This document shows positions 9,932-17,757 of a stretch of 64,000 nucleotides of DNA, piece by piece. The stretch lies in assembly GCF_900095855.1 (NCBI RefSeq), contig NZ_FMIY01000002.1:1169322-1233321 (forward strand), written 5' to 3'. Numbering within the stretch: the stretch's first letter is position 1; each line of letters opens with the position of its first letter. The notes beneath the pieces were generated by a model. That model saw only the letters and a list, made by a program, of their open reading frames with translations, was not told the origin of the DNA and did no database searches. Source of the DNA: Megasphaera coli. GTDB taxonomy: Bacteria; Bacillota; Negativicutes; Veillonellales; Megasphaeraceae. A program made the translations under genes and the position numbers.

Positions 9932-10016
9932 GAAAAAGCCTTTGCCGAAAGGCAAAGGCCATATTATGCACACAACAAAATATGTCCCTTTTTAGCCTCT
10001 CCGGACTATATTAAAG
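9932..10016 (-). promoter_or_regulatory. PyrR-type transcription attenuator of the pyrBC-carAB operon
   Basis: Read on the minus strand, the leader holds AGTCCGGAGAGGCT flanked by CCTTT and AAAAGG (plus 9984-10016). This closely resembles the PyrR-binding loop of Bacillus pyr leaders (AGTCCAGAGAGGCT). It is followed by the intrinsic terminator GCCTTTGCC-TTTC-GGCAAAGGC-TTTTT (9932-9960), just before pyrB. By analogy, UMP-bound PyrR would stabilise the anti-antiterminator and stop transcription when pyrimidines are plentiful. No pyrR gene is in the window. Confidence 0.85.
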
Positions 10017-10076
10017 GTACAAAGAACTTGCTTTTGAACAGTTCGGCCTCACGGGACCGTCGTATATTCTTTCCCT

Positions 10077-10105
10077 ATTTTATATATGCGGCCCCGTAAA
10101 GTCAA
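10077..10105 (-). promoter_or_regulatory. Promoter of the pyrB operon
   Basis: On the minus strand, TTGACT and TAAAAT are separated by 17 bases. They lie about 60 bases ahead of the PyrR loop, giving a leader of about 160 nucleotides. Confidence 0.65.
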
Positions 10106-10140
10106 GAAATTTACGATACCGACCGCTACCTTATGAGTGC

Positions 10141-10614
10141 TTAACGAACGGCCGCATCACCGTCAAGATAGGCCCGCTGCGGCGCAATTGTCAACACGCC
10201 GTCCGTTATGGTGACATTATTGAAGAGATCGCGGAAAAACTCTGCCGGCACGTACATGCGGCCGTCAATAATTTGTGCCGCCGCGCCGTACGTGAAATCC
10301 TGCGTCAAGTTAATAACCTTGAGTTTTCCCTTACGTCCGTACGTCGTGCTCCCGGGCACGGCCGACAGGGACGCAATGCTCATATCCGCCGTCGCCACCC
10401 GCTTCTCGCCGTCCCACGTGACCGTATAGCCGAGACCTTCAGAAACGACCCGCAGGGGCACCATGTAGGCACCCTTTTCTTCATAAATCGTTCCCGCTGC
10501 AACCGTGCCGTCAACGGACAGCCTATAGGCCGTCGGCGTCATAGCGCCTGCCGTAACCCCCGGCGTACTGCACAAACAAAATAAAAATAAGAAAACTGCC
10601 TTAAATCGTTTCAT
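10141..10614 (-). CDS. Secreted protein with copper amine oxidase N-terminal-like domain
   Basis: A 157-residue protein with an N-terminal signal peptide (MKRFKAVFLFLFCLC..., cleavage likely near TAGA). The rest resembles the Cu_amine_oxidN1 repeat domain common in secreted Firmicute proteins: GAYMVPLRVVSEGLGYTVTW followed later by DGRMYVPAEFFRDLF. This domain has no oxidase activity by itself and is usually found in surface or cell-envelope proteins. It lies 25 bases downstream of the membrane protein gene on the same strand, so it may share the pyrF-pyrE transcript. Its function is unknown. Confidence 0.75.
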   Translation of the reverse strand: MKRFKAVFLFLFCLCSTPGVTAGAMTPTAYRLSVDGTVAAGTIYEEKGAYMVPLRVVSEGLGYTVTWDGEKRVATADMSIASLSAVPGSTTYGRKGKLKVINLTQDFTYGAAAQIIDGRMYVPAEFFRDLFNNVTITDGVLTIAPQRAYLDGDAAVR

Positions 10615-10639
10615 TGTTTCTCCTTATGTCCAAACCGCC

Positions 10640-11572
10640 CTACCATTGAAAAATACTGCTGCTTACAGGTGCCACCTCGGGCAATCCTGTCGGTACAGGC
10701 TGGACGAGCCAGAATATGAGTACTGCCAACACGGTCATGCCCAGCGCAAGGTAGGAGAACTTGCCGCGCTTCCCGTAGTCATAGACGCCGAAGAAACGAA
10801 TTGTCAGAGCCGAGCCGATAGTTGTAAACAAGGCGCCTACAGGGAAATAACCGTAAATACCGTAGCCTACGAGGAGGGCAGCAACCATGGCGCTATATAT
10901 GACGATGGGGTATACCTTGGATAAAAGAGATTCTTTTTCCCGTTTCATAGCGGCAAACCAATCGTCGGCCACAATGCCGCAGAGGCCCGTAACCAAGGCG
11001 GAGCCGTAGAGAACGGCATCCCAAAGGGAAACATATTTTCTTCTGTTCCCGGCCATTCCCATAAAGAGAGCGAAGAGAAGGATTAAAAGGCCGGCAAGGA
11101 GGTAATAGTATTCCGCCGGAAACCATTGCACCAGCGCCGTGCCGACGGACATAAGAGCGGCCGCCGCAACGGTCAGTTCGACTATGTCTCTTTTATTCGG
11201 ACGGGAGCGGCCGTCCATGGTACTATACATCCTGGCAAAGGTCTCCGCCAGGAAAAAAGCGATGAAGATAATAATGCCCAAAAATGGGCTGACTACAGCG
11301 ACGGCAATAGTGAAGATAAGAGGGATGGCCATCTTAAGCCCCGGAAAAAAAGTCAATTCTTTAATTCCCATAACATGCTGCTGCGTATATACCGTGAAAT
11401 AGGTAAACGTATTGAAAACCAGCATGGTAAGCACGACTTCTACGGGCGTACCGCCGATGTACAAGAGCGAAAGCAGGACAGCCATGCTCAGATTCATGCC
11501 CGTAAAGCGGGCCAGTACGGCTGCAATGACGCCGACATCAAAAAACGGTAAAAGTGTCCAAATATTTTCCAT
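10640..11572 (-). CDS. Uncharacterised multi-pass membrane protein
   Basis: A 310-residue, very hydrophobic protein with roughly nine or ten membrane segments. Polar stretches include MYSTMDGRSRPNKRD (near residue 115) and AAMKREKESLLSK (near residue 208). I recognise no transporter signature. It lies 19 bases after pyrE on the same strand and ahead of the copper amine oxidase-like gene, so co-transcription with pyrF-pyrE is likely. A role in pyrimidine uptake would be a guess. No nucleobase permease motif is visible. Confidence 0.7.
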   Translation of the reverse strand: MENIWTLLPFFDVGVIAAVLARFTGMNLSMAVLLSLLYIGGTPVEVVLTMLVFNTFTYFTVYTQQHVMGIKELTFFPGLKMAIPLIFTIAVAVVSPFLGIIIFIAFFLAETFARMYSTMDGRSRPNKRDIVELTVAAAALMSVGTALVQWFPAEYYYLLAGLLILLFALFMGMAGNRRKYVSLWDAVLYGSALVTGLCGIVADDWFAAMKREKESLLSKVYPIVIYSAMVAALLVGYGIYGYFPVGALFTTIGSALTIRFFGVYDYGKRGKFSYLALGMTVLAVLIFWLVQPVPTGLPEVAPVSSSIFQW

Positions 11573-11591
11573 TACTGCGTTTCTCCTAAAA

Positions 11592-12179
11592 TTATTTTAA
11601 GTGATGGCTGCCCCGTTCGGTCAGGGCCGTGCCGGCAGCACACAAGGGGCAGGCAGCCGGTTCGTACGTCGGTACGGTCAAGTGCAGGAGGGCCTGTATG
11701 TCTTTTTGCGGTACGCCGAATTCGGCCTTACCGCCGCTTCTGTCGACGAGAAGTCCTACGCCGACAATGTCACCGCCTGCGGCCTTGACGACGTCGACTA
11801 CTTCCTTAACGGAGCCGCCTGTCGTCACAATATCTTCCACAATGAGAACCCGCTCGCCCGGCTCGATACGAAAACCGCGGCGAAGCGTCATCTTCCCCTT
11901 TTCCCTTTCCGTAAAAATGGCGCGCGTCCCCAAAGCTTTGCCCACTTCGTGAGCGAGCAGAATACCGCCCGTCATGGGACCCATAACGGTCTGTACCCTC
12001 TTATTTTTAAAGCGTTCGGCCAATTCCCTGCAGAGCTTCTCCGTATATTCCGGGTGTTGCAGGACGTTGAACTTTTCTACATACAAGGGACTGTGCAGAC
12101 CCGACGTCAATAAGAAATGCCCTTCCAGCACGGCTTCCGTTTCCACCAAAAGAGCACGTACTTCCGCTTCCGACAACAT
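11592..12179 (-). CDS. pyrE: Orotate phosphoribosyltransferase
   Basis: A 195-residue enzyme that joins orotate and PRPP to form OMP. The PRPP-binding loop VLIVEDIVTTGGS is clear, as are TSGLHSPLYVEKF near the N-terminus and the flexible loop EREKGKMTLRRGF. The start lies two bases after the pyrF stop, so the two final steps of UMP synthesis are made together. The C-terminal tail ends with a CPLC motif followed by about a dozen residues; the CPLC type is common in anaerobe PyrE and may bind metal. Confidence 0.95.
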   Translation of the reverse strand: MLSEAEVRALLVETEAVLEGHFLLTSGLHSPLYVEKFNVLQHPEYTEKLCRELAERFKNKRVQTVMGPMTGGILLAHEVGKALGTRAIFTEREKGKMTLRRGFRIEPGERVLIVEDIVTTGGSVKEVVDVVKAAGGDIVGVGLLVDRSGGKAEFGVPQKDIQALLHLTVPTYEPAACPLCAAGTALTERGSHHLK

Positions 12180-12181
12180 GC

Positions 12182-12895
12182 TTATACCTCCTTGATTTCC
12201 GCAGCTATCCGCTCGGCAGCCGCCTTCGGGTCGGCGGCCTGCGTAATCGGCCTGCCGATAACCAGCTGCGTTGCACCGTCACGCAAAGCCTCTGCCGGCG
12301 TGGCAACGCGTTTTTGATCATTTTTTTGCGCAAAAGACGGGCGAATCCCGGGCGTGACGATTAAGAAGTCCTTGCCGCAAGCCGTACGTATTGCCGCCGC
12401 TTCCCGAGGCGACGCGACAACGCCGTCCATACCGGCCTCCTTCGCCAGCCGTGCCAACCGTTCCACCGACGTGCCGACAGGCTCGCCGTGACCTAAAGCC
12501 GCCCACGCGGCCTCATCAATACTCGTAAGCACGGTCACGGCCAAAAGACGCGGCCGTTCCATGCCTAAACGAGCCGATTCATTCCGTGCCGCCTCCGCTG
12601 CAGACTGCAGCATCAACGCTCCGCCGCTGCCGTGAAGAGTCATCAAATCGGCGCCGAGGCGAATCAAGGCCCGCACGGCCTGAGCCGCCGTATTGGGGAT
12701 ATCATGAACCTTGAGATCGAGAAACACTTTTTTCCCCATATCTCTCAAACAACGAATCGTATCGGGGCCGACACTGTAAAAAAGCTCCATGCCCACCTTG
12801 TAAAAAGTCACAGAATCACCCAAGGTAATTACCATTTTCTTCATATCTTCCAAAGAGTGAACATCTAAGGCCGTAATAATGCGGTTATCTGCCAT
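12182..12895 (-). CDS. pyrF: Orotidine 5'-phosphate decarboxylase
   Basis: A 237-residue enzyme that converts OMP to UMP. The catalytic Lys/Asp segment DLKVHDIPNTAAQAVRA lies near residue 60. The C-terminal phosphate-binding part includes VTPGIRP and QLVIGRPIT. It is the first gene of pyrF-pyrE with its own promoter, and no PyrR-type hairpin is visible in its short leader. The pathway genes in the window lack pyrD (and pyrK), which must be elsewhere. Confidence 0.95.
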   Translation of the reverse strand: MADNRIITALDVHSLEDMKKMVITLGDSVTFYKVGMELFYSVGPDTIRCLRDMGKKVFLDLKVHDIPNTAAQAVRALIRLGADLMTLHGSGGALMLQSAAEAARNESARLGMERPRLLAVTVLTSIDEAAWAALGHGEPVGTSVERLARLAKEAGMDGVVASPREAAAIRTACGKDFLIVTPGIRPSFAQKNDQKRVATPAEALRDGATQLVIGRPITQAADPKAAAERIAAEIKEV

Positions 12896-12945
12896 ATCCT
12901 CACCTCTGCGCCGAAATAACAGGAATACCGGTACATATCTGTTTG

Positions 12946-12974
12946 ATTATCACACGCTTTAATTTTACTGTCAA
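12946..12974 (-). promoter_or_regulatory. Promoter of pyrF-pyrE
   Basis: On the minus strand, TTGACA and GATAAT are separated by 17 bases, about 50 bases upstream of the pyrF start. Confidence 0.7.
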
Positions 12975-12996
12975 ATATGCCTTCCCATGACCGGCC

Positions 12997-13470
12997 TTAG
13001 ATATGAATTTTACAGGTCCATTCCGTAACTGCCAGCTTAATCACACCCATAGTCGGAACTGCAGCTGCCGGGATTTCCCACTCGCTGCTGCCCGTATACG
13101 TGCGCATCAATTCCGTCAAGGCCTTTTTCTTCTCATCCCTGTCGGTCAGAACAACTATATCGCCTTTGCCCATGACGGAACGGAAACGAAATGAATGGGC
13201 ACAGGCTTTCTCGGCATAAACCGTTTCATGTGCCGTGTCCAGTTCAAAAGATGCCCGATTTTGCCGTTTCAGTAAATCATATTTTTTTCCTTGCGCCGCT
13301 CCGTGAAAATAAAAGACACCGAAATCTCCTTCCGCAACAAAGGCAAAATTCAGCGGCACAATGTAAGCCAGGCCGTCGTCGCCGATAAGCCCCAAACGGC
13401 AGCAATCACACTCACCGACTACCTTACGTATTTCTTCAACCCGTGTCTCTTCCCGATCCTTACGTCTCAT
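12997..13470 (-). CDS. Pyridoxamine 5'-phosphate oxidase-like flavoprotein (NimA type)
   Basis: A 157-residue split-barrel protein similar to the NimA/HugZ-like FMN-binding family. The arrangement is typical: an N-terminal CDCCRLGLIGDDGLAYIVPLNF strand region, then FYFHGAAQGKKYDLL, then SVMGKGDIVVL. Many relatives bind FMN or haem, and some reduce nitroimidazoles; the substrate here cannot be told. It stands alone on the minus strand upstream of the pyrF promoter. The 13471-13656 stretch beyond its start shows no gene. Confidence 0.75.
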   Translation of the reverse strand: MRRKDREETRVEEIRKVVGECDCCRLGLIGDDGLAYIVPLNFAFVAEGDFGVFYFHGAAQGKKYDLLKRQNRASFELDTAHETVYAEKACAHSFRFRSVMGKGDIVVLTDRDEKKKALTELMRTYTGSSEWEIPAAAVPTMGVIKLAVTEWTCKIHI

Positions 13471-13656
13471 CCCGACGCCTCCCTAATTATATATAAATTT
13501 ACTATATCACAAAATGAGTGCGTGTATAAACAAGAACGACCGAGAACAGTTCCTTTATTGCCTCTTCTTTACAAGCGCGCAGTTTTCGAAACGGTTCTCC
13601 TAATGGGCGACACATTTTACAAGTGAACATCAGACCGTGTTATGTCACTACGAAAA

Positions 13657-13696
13657 AGGCCCTGCGCTCCGAGCTTTCGCTCGGGCCGCAGGGCCT
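13657..13696 (-). terminator. Terminator of hsp20
   Basis: A long hairpin, AGGCCCTGCG/CGCAGGGCCT with a further inner stem GAGC/GCTC, is followed on the minus strand by TTTTTCG. Confidence 0.85.
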
Positions 13697-13738
13697 GTAT
13701 TATACTGAAAGGGCAGTGTCTGTGATTCACAGACGGAA

Positions 13739-14170
13739 TTAACGAATTTCTATTTGCTTACTTTCTTCCGTCTGTTGAGCATCTTCCTTGGGCAGGACGA
13801 CTTTCAACACGCCGTCGGCAAAGGAAGCGTCAATTTTGCTTTTTTCTACGTGAGGAATAATAAGACGGCGGCAGAATGCCCGGTTTATCCGTTCGCGGTA
13901 AACGTAATTCTTTTCGTCCTTATCCGTTTCCTCCTTGTGCTGTGCAGTTACGGACAAGACATTGTTGTCATACGTAACCTGTACGTCTTCCTTATTCATG
14001 CCCGGCAAATCTGCTTTCAATTCATATTTGTCGCCGCAATCTTCCAAGTCGATTTTCGGCACGCTCAGAGTCGGTGCGGCGCCGACTACATCACTGAAAA
14101 AGGTGCGAAATACATCATGCGGAAATAAAAAGTTGTCGCTGTTTACGAGAGGTAATAAGTTTCTCATCAT
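13739..14170 (-). CDS. hsp20: Small heat-shock protein (Hsp20 / alpha-crystallin)
   Basis: A chaperone of about 143 residues that holds unfolding proteins. The alpha-crystallin domain covers about residues 38-130 with YELKADLPGMNKEDVQVTYD and the ADGVLKVVLPK strand; an I-x-I-like IEIR tail ends it. I prefer the ATG at 14170 because GAAGGG lies just ahead of it; the longer in-frame start at 14224 has no ribosome site. Transcription starts from a consensus promoter overlapped by a perfect CIRCE, so HrcA repression and heat induction are expected. Confidence 0.92.
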   Translation of the reverse strand: MMRNLLPLVNSDNFLFPHDVFRTFFSDVVGAAPTLSVPKIDLEDCGDKYELKADLPGMNKEDVQVTYDNNVLSVTAQHKEETDKDEKNYVYRERINRAFCRRLIIPHVEKSKIDASFADGVLKVVLPKEDAQQTEESKQIEIR

Positions 14171-14247
14171 AATCCCTTCTTTTCTTTGTACAATATTTGT
14201 TCTTTTGACTTTTATAGGTATCATGTAGTTCTCTTGACTACGTTTAT

Positions 14248-14287
14248 ATCATACATCCTTTTAGCACTCATGTCAATAGAGTGCTAA
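14248..14287. promoter_or_regulatory. CIRCE operator overlapping the hsp20 promoter
   Basis: TTAGCACTC (14261-14269), nine bases, GAGTGCTAA (14279-14287): a perfect CIRCE inverted repeat, the HrcA binding site. On the minus strand TTGACA (14271-14276) and TATGAT (14248-14253), 17 bases apart, form the hsp20 promoter, so HrcA would block polymerase. On the plus strand an extended -10 (TGGTATAAT, 14299-14307) for the ABC-F gene lies 12 bases beyond the operator, so both divergent genes may be affected. Confidence 0.93.
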
Positions 14288-14345
14288 CAAAATTTTTATG
14301 GTATAATACGTATCGTTATGATTTACTGCGAAAGGATATATTTCC

Positions 14346-16229
14346 ATGGCGGCTATGAAAATACAAAAACTGACTAAATCCTTCGGTGTGCGCACCGTTT
14401 TTAAAGACGTCTCCTTCGAACTCAAACGCGGCGAACGGCTGGCCCTCATCGGCGCCAACGGCACGGGCAAGTCGACGCTTCTCAAGTGCATTACAGGCGA
14501 AGAAGACTTCGACAGCGGCAGCATCGTCATTCCGTCGGGCGAGCACTTCGGATATTTACGCCAGGATATTACGATAAACGACGACCTGACTCTGCGCGAA
14601 ACGATAGACTCGGCCTGGCAGGATCTGCACCGTTTGGAAAAAGAAATCAAAAAAACGGAAAAAGACATGCAGACAGCGCCGGATAACACGGATTTAACGG
14701 AGCGCTACGCCGGTTTAATGACGCGTTTCGAAGATGCGGGCGGTTTTTCGTATGAAGCCATGTCCCGCAAAATCGCCGCCGGTCTCGGCTTTACCTCGAC
14801 CGATTGGGACAGACGGGCACAAGATTTTTCCGGCGGCCAAAAGACGCGCATCAACTTGGCCAAGGCCCTCGTCCGCCGCCCGGAGTTTCTCCTCCTCGAC
14901 GAACCGACGAACCACCTCGACACGGACATGCTCGAATGGCTCGAAACCTTTCTCCTCTCTTACAGCGGCGCCATCCTCATCGTCTCACACGACCGCTATT
15001 TTCTCGACAAAGTGGCGACGGGTATCTTGGAACTGAAGCAGGGCGCACTCACACAGTATAAGGGAAACTACTCGCGCTACGTACGGCAGCGCGACGAACG
15101 GCGCAAGTCCTTGGAGCGGGCGTATGAAAAACAACAAACTCATATTAAGAAAACGGAAGAATATATTCGCAAGTACAAGGCAGGCATCAAATCCAAACAG
15201 GCGAGAGGCCGCCGGTCGCAGTTGGACAGACTGGAGCGAATTGAATTGACCCCTCACGAAAAAACGCTGAAATTTCGTTTCGCTCCCGTAGAAACGTGCG
15301 GTGATAAAGTCCTCGTCCTGGACAACGTGTGCGGCGGCTTTCCGGACAAAGAGCTTTTCCGCCATCTGTCCCTCCTCCTGCGCCGCGGCGAGGCGGCTTC
15401 CCTCATCGGCCCCAACGGCGCCGGCAAGACGACACTCCTGCGCATGATTCTCGGTAAGCTCGAGCCAACAAACGGGTACATTACCTTGGGCAACAAGGTT
15501 CACGTCGGCTATTTTGCCCAGGAACACACGGAACTGCACGGCAGCCTGCCTCTCTTGGATGAGCTCATGAGCGACTTTACGATGAATGAAGAAACGGCCC
15601 GTTCCGTACTGGGACGCTTCCTTTTCCGCGGCGACGACGTCTTTAAGAACGTAAATTCCCTGAGCGGCGGTGAAAAAGCACGCTATGCCTTACTGAAGCT
15701 TCTGTTGTCGGGACCGAACTTCCTCATTCTCGACGAACCGACAAATCATTTGGATATTCCGACACGGGAAATATTGGAACAGGCGCTCCTCGCCTTCGGC
15801 GGCACATACCTCATCGTTTCCCACGACCGCTATTTTCTCGACAAGATTACGACGCGCACATTAATCTTAGAGGACAAGCGCCTGCACGATTTTGCAGGCA
15901 ACTACTCATATTACAGGGAAAAAGAAAACGAATCGGCGGCGGCGAATACAAATGCCGCTGACACCGCACCGCAGGCGACGGCAACACAAGAAAACGCGTA
16001 TCCCGAGACACCGGCCGCAACACCGGTCAAGGTCGTCTCTGGAAGCACGCCGCAGCGACTGGAACAGGCGGAAATAAAAATTGCCGAACTCGAAGCGACC
16101 TTGAAGATGTACGAAGTACAAATGAACAGCGCTTCGTCGGACGAGCTCGTTGCCCTCAATGAAGCATACGAGAGAACGAAGGAAGACCTGACCGCCGCCT
16201 ACGAATGCTGGGAAATGCTGGCCGACTAA
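14346..16229 (+). CDS. ABC-F family ATPase
   Basis: A 627-residue soluble protein with two ABC cassettes and no membrane segment. Walker A motifs are GANGTGKST (near residue 36) and GPNGAGKTT (near 357). Signatures are SGGQKTR and SGGEKAR, and each half has a LDEPTNHLD Walker B. A charged linker (about residues 240-300) joins the halves. A low-complexity Ala/Thr stretch and a C-terminal coiled coil end the protein, as in Uup/YdiF-type members. ABC-F proteins act on the ribosome E site, and some protect against antibiotics; the subtype cannot be assigned here. It diverges from hsp20 across the CIRCE. Confidence 0.9.
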   Translation: MAAMKIQKLTKSFGVRTVFKDVSFELKRGERLALIGANGTGKSTLLKCITGEEDFDSGSIVIPSGEHFGYLRQDITINDDLTLRETIDSAWQDLHRLEKEIKKTEKDMQTAPDNTDLTERYAGLMTRFEDAGGFSYEAMSRKIAAGLGFTSTDWDRRAQDFSGGQKTRINLAKALVRRPEFLLLDEPTNHLDTDMLEWLETFLLSYSGAILIVSHDRYFLDKVATGILELKQGALTQYKGNYSRYVRQRDERRKSLERAYEKQQTHIKKTEEYIRKYKAGIKSKQARGRRSQLDRLERIELTPHEKTLKFRFAPVETCGDKVLVLDNVCGGFPDKELFRHLSLLLRRGEAASLIGPNGAGKTTLLRMILGKLEPTNGYITLGNKVHVGYFAQEHTELHGSLPLLDELMSDFTMNEETARSVLGRFLFRGDDVFKNVNSLSGGEKARYALLKLLLSGPNFLILDEPTNHLDIPTREILEQALLAFGGTYLIVSHDRYFLDKITTRTLILEDKRLHDFAGNYSYYREKENESAAANTNAADTAPQATATQENAYPETPAATPVKVVSGSTPQRLEQAEIKIAELEATLKMYEVQMNSASSDELVALNEAYERTKEDLTAAYECWEMLAD

Positions 16230-16234
16230 AGTGC

Positions 16235-16264
16235 TTGCCAACGCCCCGTGTTTCATGATACTAT
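16235..16264 (+). promoter_or_regulatory. Putative tRNA-Ala promoter
   Basis: TTGCCA and TACTAT are separated by 18 bases, directly ahead of the tRNA gene. Confidence 0.4.
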
Positions 16265-16285
16265 TATACATGTTCTGAAACATAT

Positions 16286-16361
16286 GGGGGTGTAGCTCAG
16301 CTGGGAGAGCACCTGCCTTGCAAGCAGGGGGTCAGGAGTTCGATCCTCCTCATCTCCACCA
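16286..16361 (+). tRNA. tRNA-Ala (TGC)
   Basis: A 76-base cloverleaf with encoded CCA. The anticodon stem is CCTGC/GCAGG with loop CTTGCAA, giving TGC. The T-loop TTCGATC is present and the acceptor stem pairs with two G-U wobbles. It stands alone between the ABC-F gene and the flavodiiron gene. Confidence 0.96.
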
Positions 16362-16366
16362 ATGAA

Positions 16367-16397
16367 AAGGGACCGCTGTCGAAGCGGTCCTTTCTTT
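16367..16397 (+). terminator. Terminator after tRNA-Ala
   Basis: GGACCGCT/AGCGGTCC stem followed by TTTCTTTG. It may also serve the convergent flavodiiron gene on the other strand, because AAAAGG precedes the stem. Confidence 0.75.
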
Positions 16398-16413
16398 GTT
16401 TCTCCTACATTAA

Positions 16414-17613
16414 TTATTCGGCACCGTTTACGGCGTCCATAAATTCCTTGCCGAACCGTACGCATTTCTTGCGCGCATCTTCGTCAGGAACCCACATGAG
16501 TTTAAATTCGTCTTTAATTACGTCAAATCCGCCTGCTTTGAGGTGCTCCGCAATCATCTTGGGCGCGTCACCGCTCCATCCGTAGCTGCCGAAAGCTGCG
16601 GCTTTTTTATTTTTAAATTTTAGGCCTCTGATCATTTCCATAATGCCGCCAATGGAATACATAAACCCGTAGTTAATGGTCGGCGAACCGATGAGAATAG
16701 CCTTGGACTTAAAGACTTCCGTGCAAATGTCGTTCTTGTCGAGCTTGGACGAATTACAAAGCTTAACCGTAACGGACGGATCCGCTTCTCTAATACCTGC
16801 GGCAATGCATTCGGCCATGCGGCGCGTTGAATTCCACATTGTATCGTAAACAACAGTCACCTGGTTCTCCTGATATGCTTCAGCCCACTTCTGATACGCT
16901 TCAACTATCTGCATCGGGTTGTCGCGCCAAATAACACCGTGGCTGGGACAGATCATCTTAACGGGCACGTTCATGGCGAGGATTTCTTTAATCTTCTTGG
17001 CTACCATGGGACTGTACAGGTTAAGAATATTCGCATAGTACTTCATGGCTTCATGGTACAAATCACCCTGGTCGACCTTGTCGTTATAGAGGGATTCACT
17101 CGCATAGTGCTGGCCGAAGCCGTCGTTGCTGAAGAGGATTTCTTCGCCCGTCATGTACGTGAACATCGTGTCGGGCCAATGGAGCATGGGCGCTTCAATA
17201 AAGACCAGCTTGCTGCCGCCCAAATCCAGCGTATCGCCGGTTTTGACGTTGACGAAGTTCCAATCCTTGTGATAGTGACCGCGAATGATGGCTTCCCCTT
17301 TTTTCGTACAGTAAACGGGCGTATCCGGAATTTCTTCCATGAGCAGGGGCAGGGCACCGCTGTGATCGCTTTCGTTATGGTTCATGACAATATAGTCGAT
17401 GTCCTTGAGGTCAATGACTTCTTTCAAGCTTTCCACATATTCTCTGCCGAAAGGCTTCCACACCGTATCCATGAGAACCGTCTTTTTATCGCGAATCAAA
17501 TAAGAATTATACGATGAACCTCGATCCGTCGAATATTCTTTGCCGTGAAAGTACACGAGTTCCCAGTCGACTTTGCCGACCCACGTAACCTTATCCGTAA
17601 TTTTCTTTGCCAT
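16414..17613 (-). CDS. Flavodiiron protein (A-type, O2 or NO reductase)
   Basis: A 399-residue protein with an N-terminal beta-lactamase-like diiron domain and a C-terminal flavodoxin domain from about residue 252. The iron ligands are visible as H79, E81, D83 and H84 (HNESDH), H145, D164 and H225 (PSHG). The flavodoxin part shows VVYDTMWNSTRRMAE and GSPTINYG. Such enzymes reduce oxygen to water, or NO to N2O, using rubredoxin, and protect anaerobes. No rubredoxin is adjacent. It is apparently monocistronic. Loss of ligands, seen in some homologues, is not observed here. Confidence 0.95.
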   Translation of the reverse strand: MAKKITDKVTWVGKVDWELVYFHGKEYSTDRGSSYNSYLIRDKKTVLMDTVWKPFGREYVESLKEVIDLKDIDYIVMNHNESDHSGALPLLMEEIPDTPVYCTKKGEAIIRGHYHKDWNFVNVKTGDTLDLGGSKLVFIEAPMLHWPDTMFTYMTGEEILFSNDGFGQHYASESLYNDKVDQGDLYHEAMKYYANILNLYSPMVAKKIKEILAMNVPVKMICPSHGVIWRDNPMQIVEAYQKWAEAYQENQVTVVYDTMWNSTRRMAECIAAGIREADPSVTVKLCNSSKLDKNDICTEVFKSKAILIGSPTINYGFMYSIGGIMEMIRGLKFKNKKAAAFGSYGWSGDAPKMIAEHLKAGGFDVIKDEFKLMWVPDEDARKKCVRFGKEFMDAVNGAE

Positions 17614-17717
17614 AGTGCTACCTCCTGTATAAAAACAACTGCTCCTTACGTTTGTCAGTATACACTTTTCTCTCGTAATTGTTCGTTGTTTTTATAACTT
17701 TTTCCTGACAGTTTGTA

Positions 17718-17757
17718 CAAAAAAGCCTGCCGTTCTCAACAGGCAGGCTTTTTTTTA
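17718..17757 (-). terminator. Terminator of fbp
   Basis: GCCTGCC/GGCAGGC stem with A-rich and T-rich flanks on both sides; the minus-strand U tract is AGGCTTTTTT-like. It overlaps the fbp stop codon. Confidence 0.85.
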
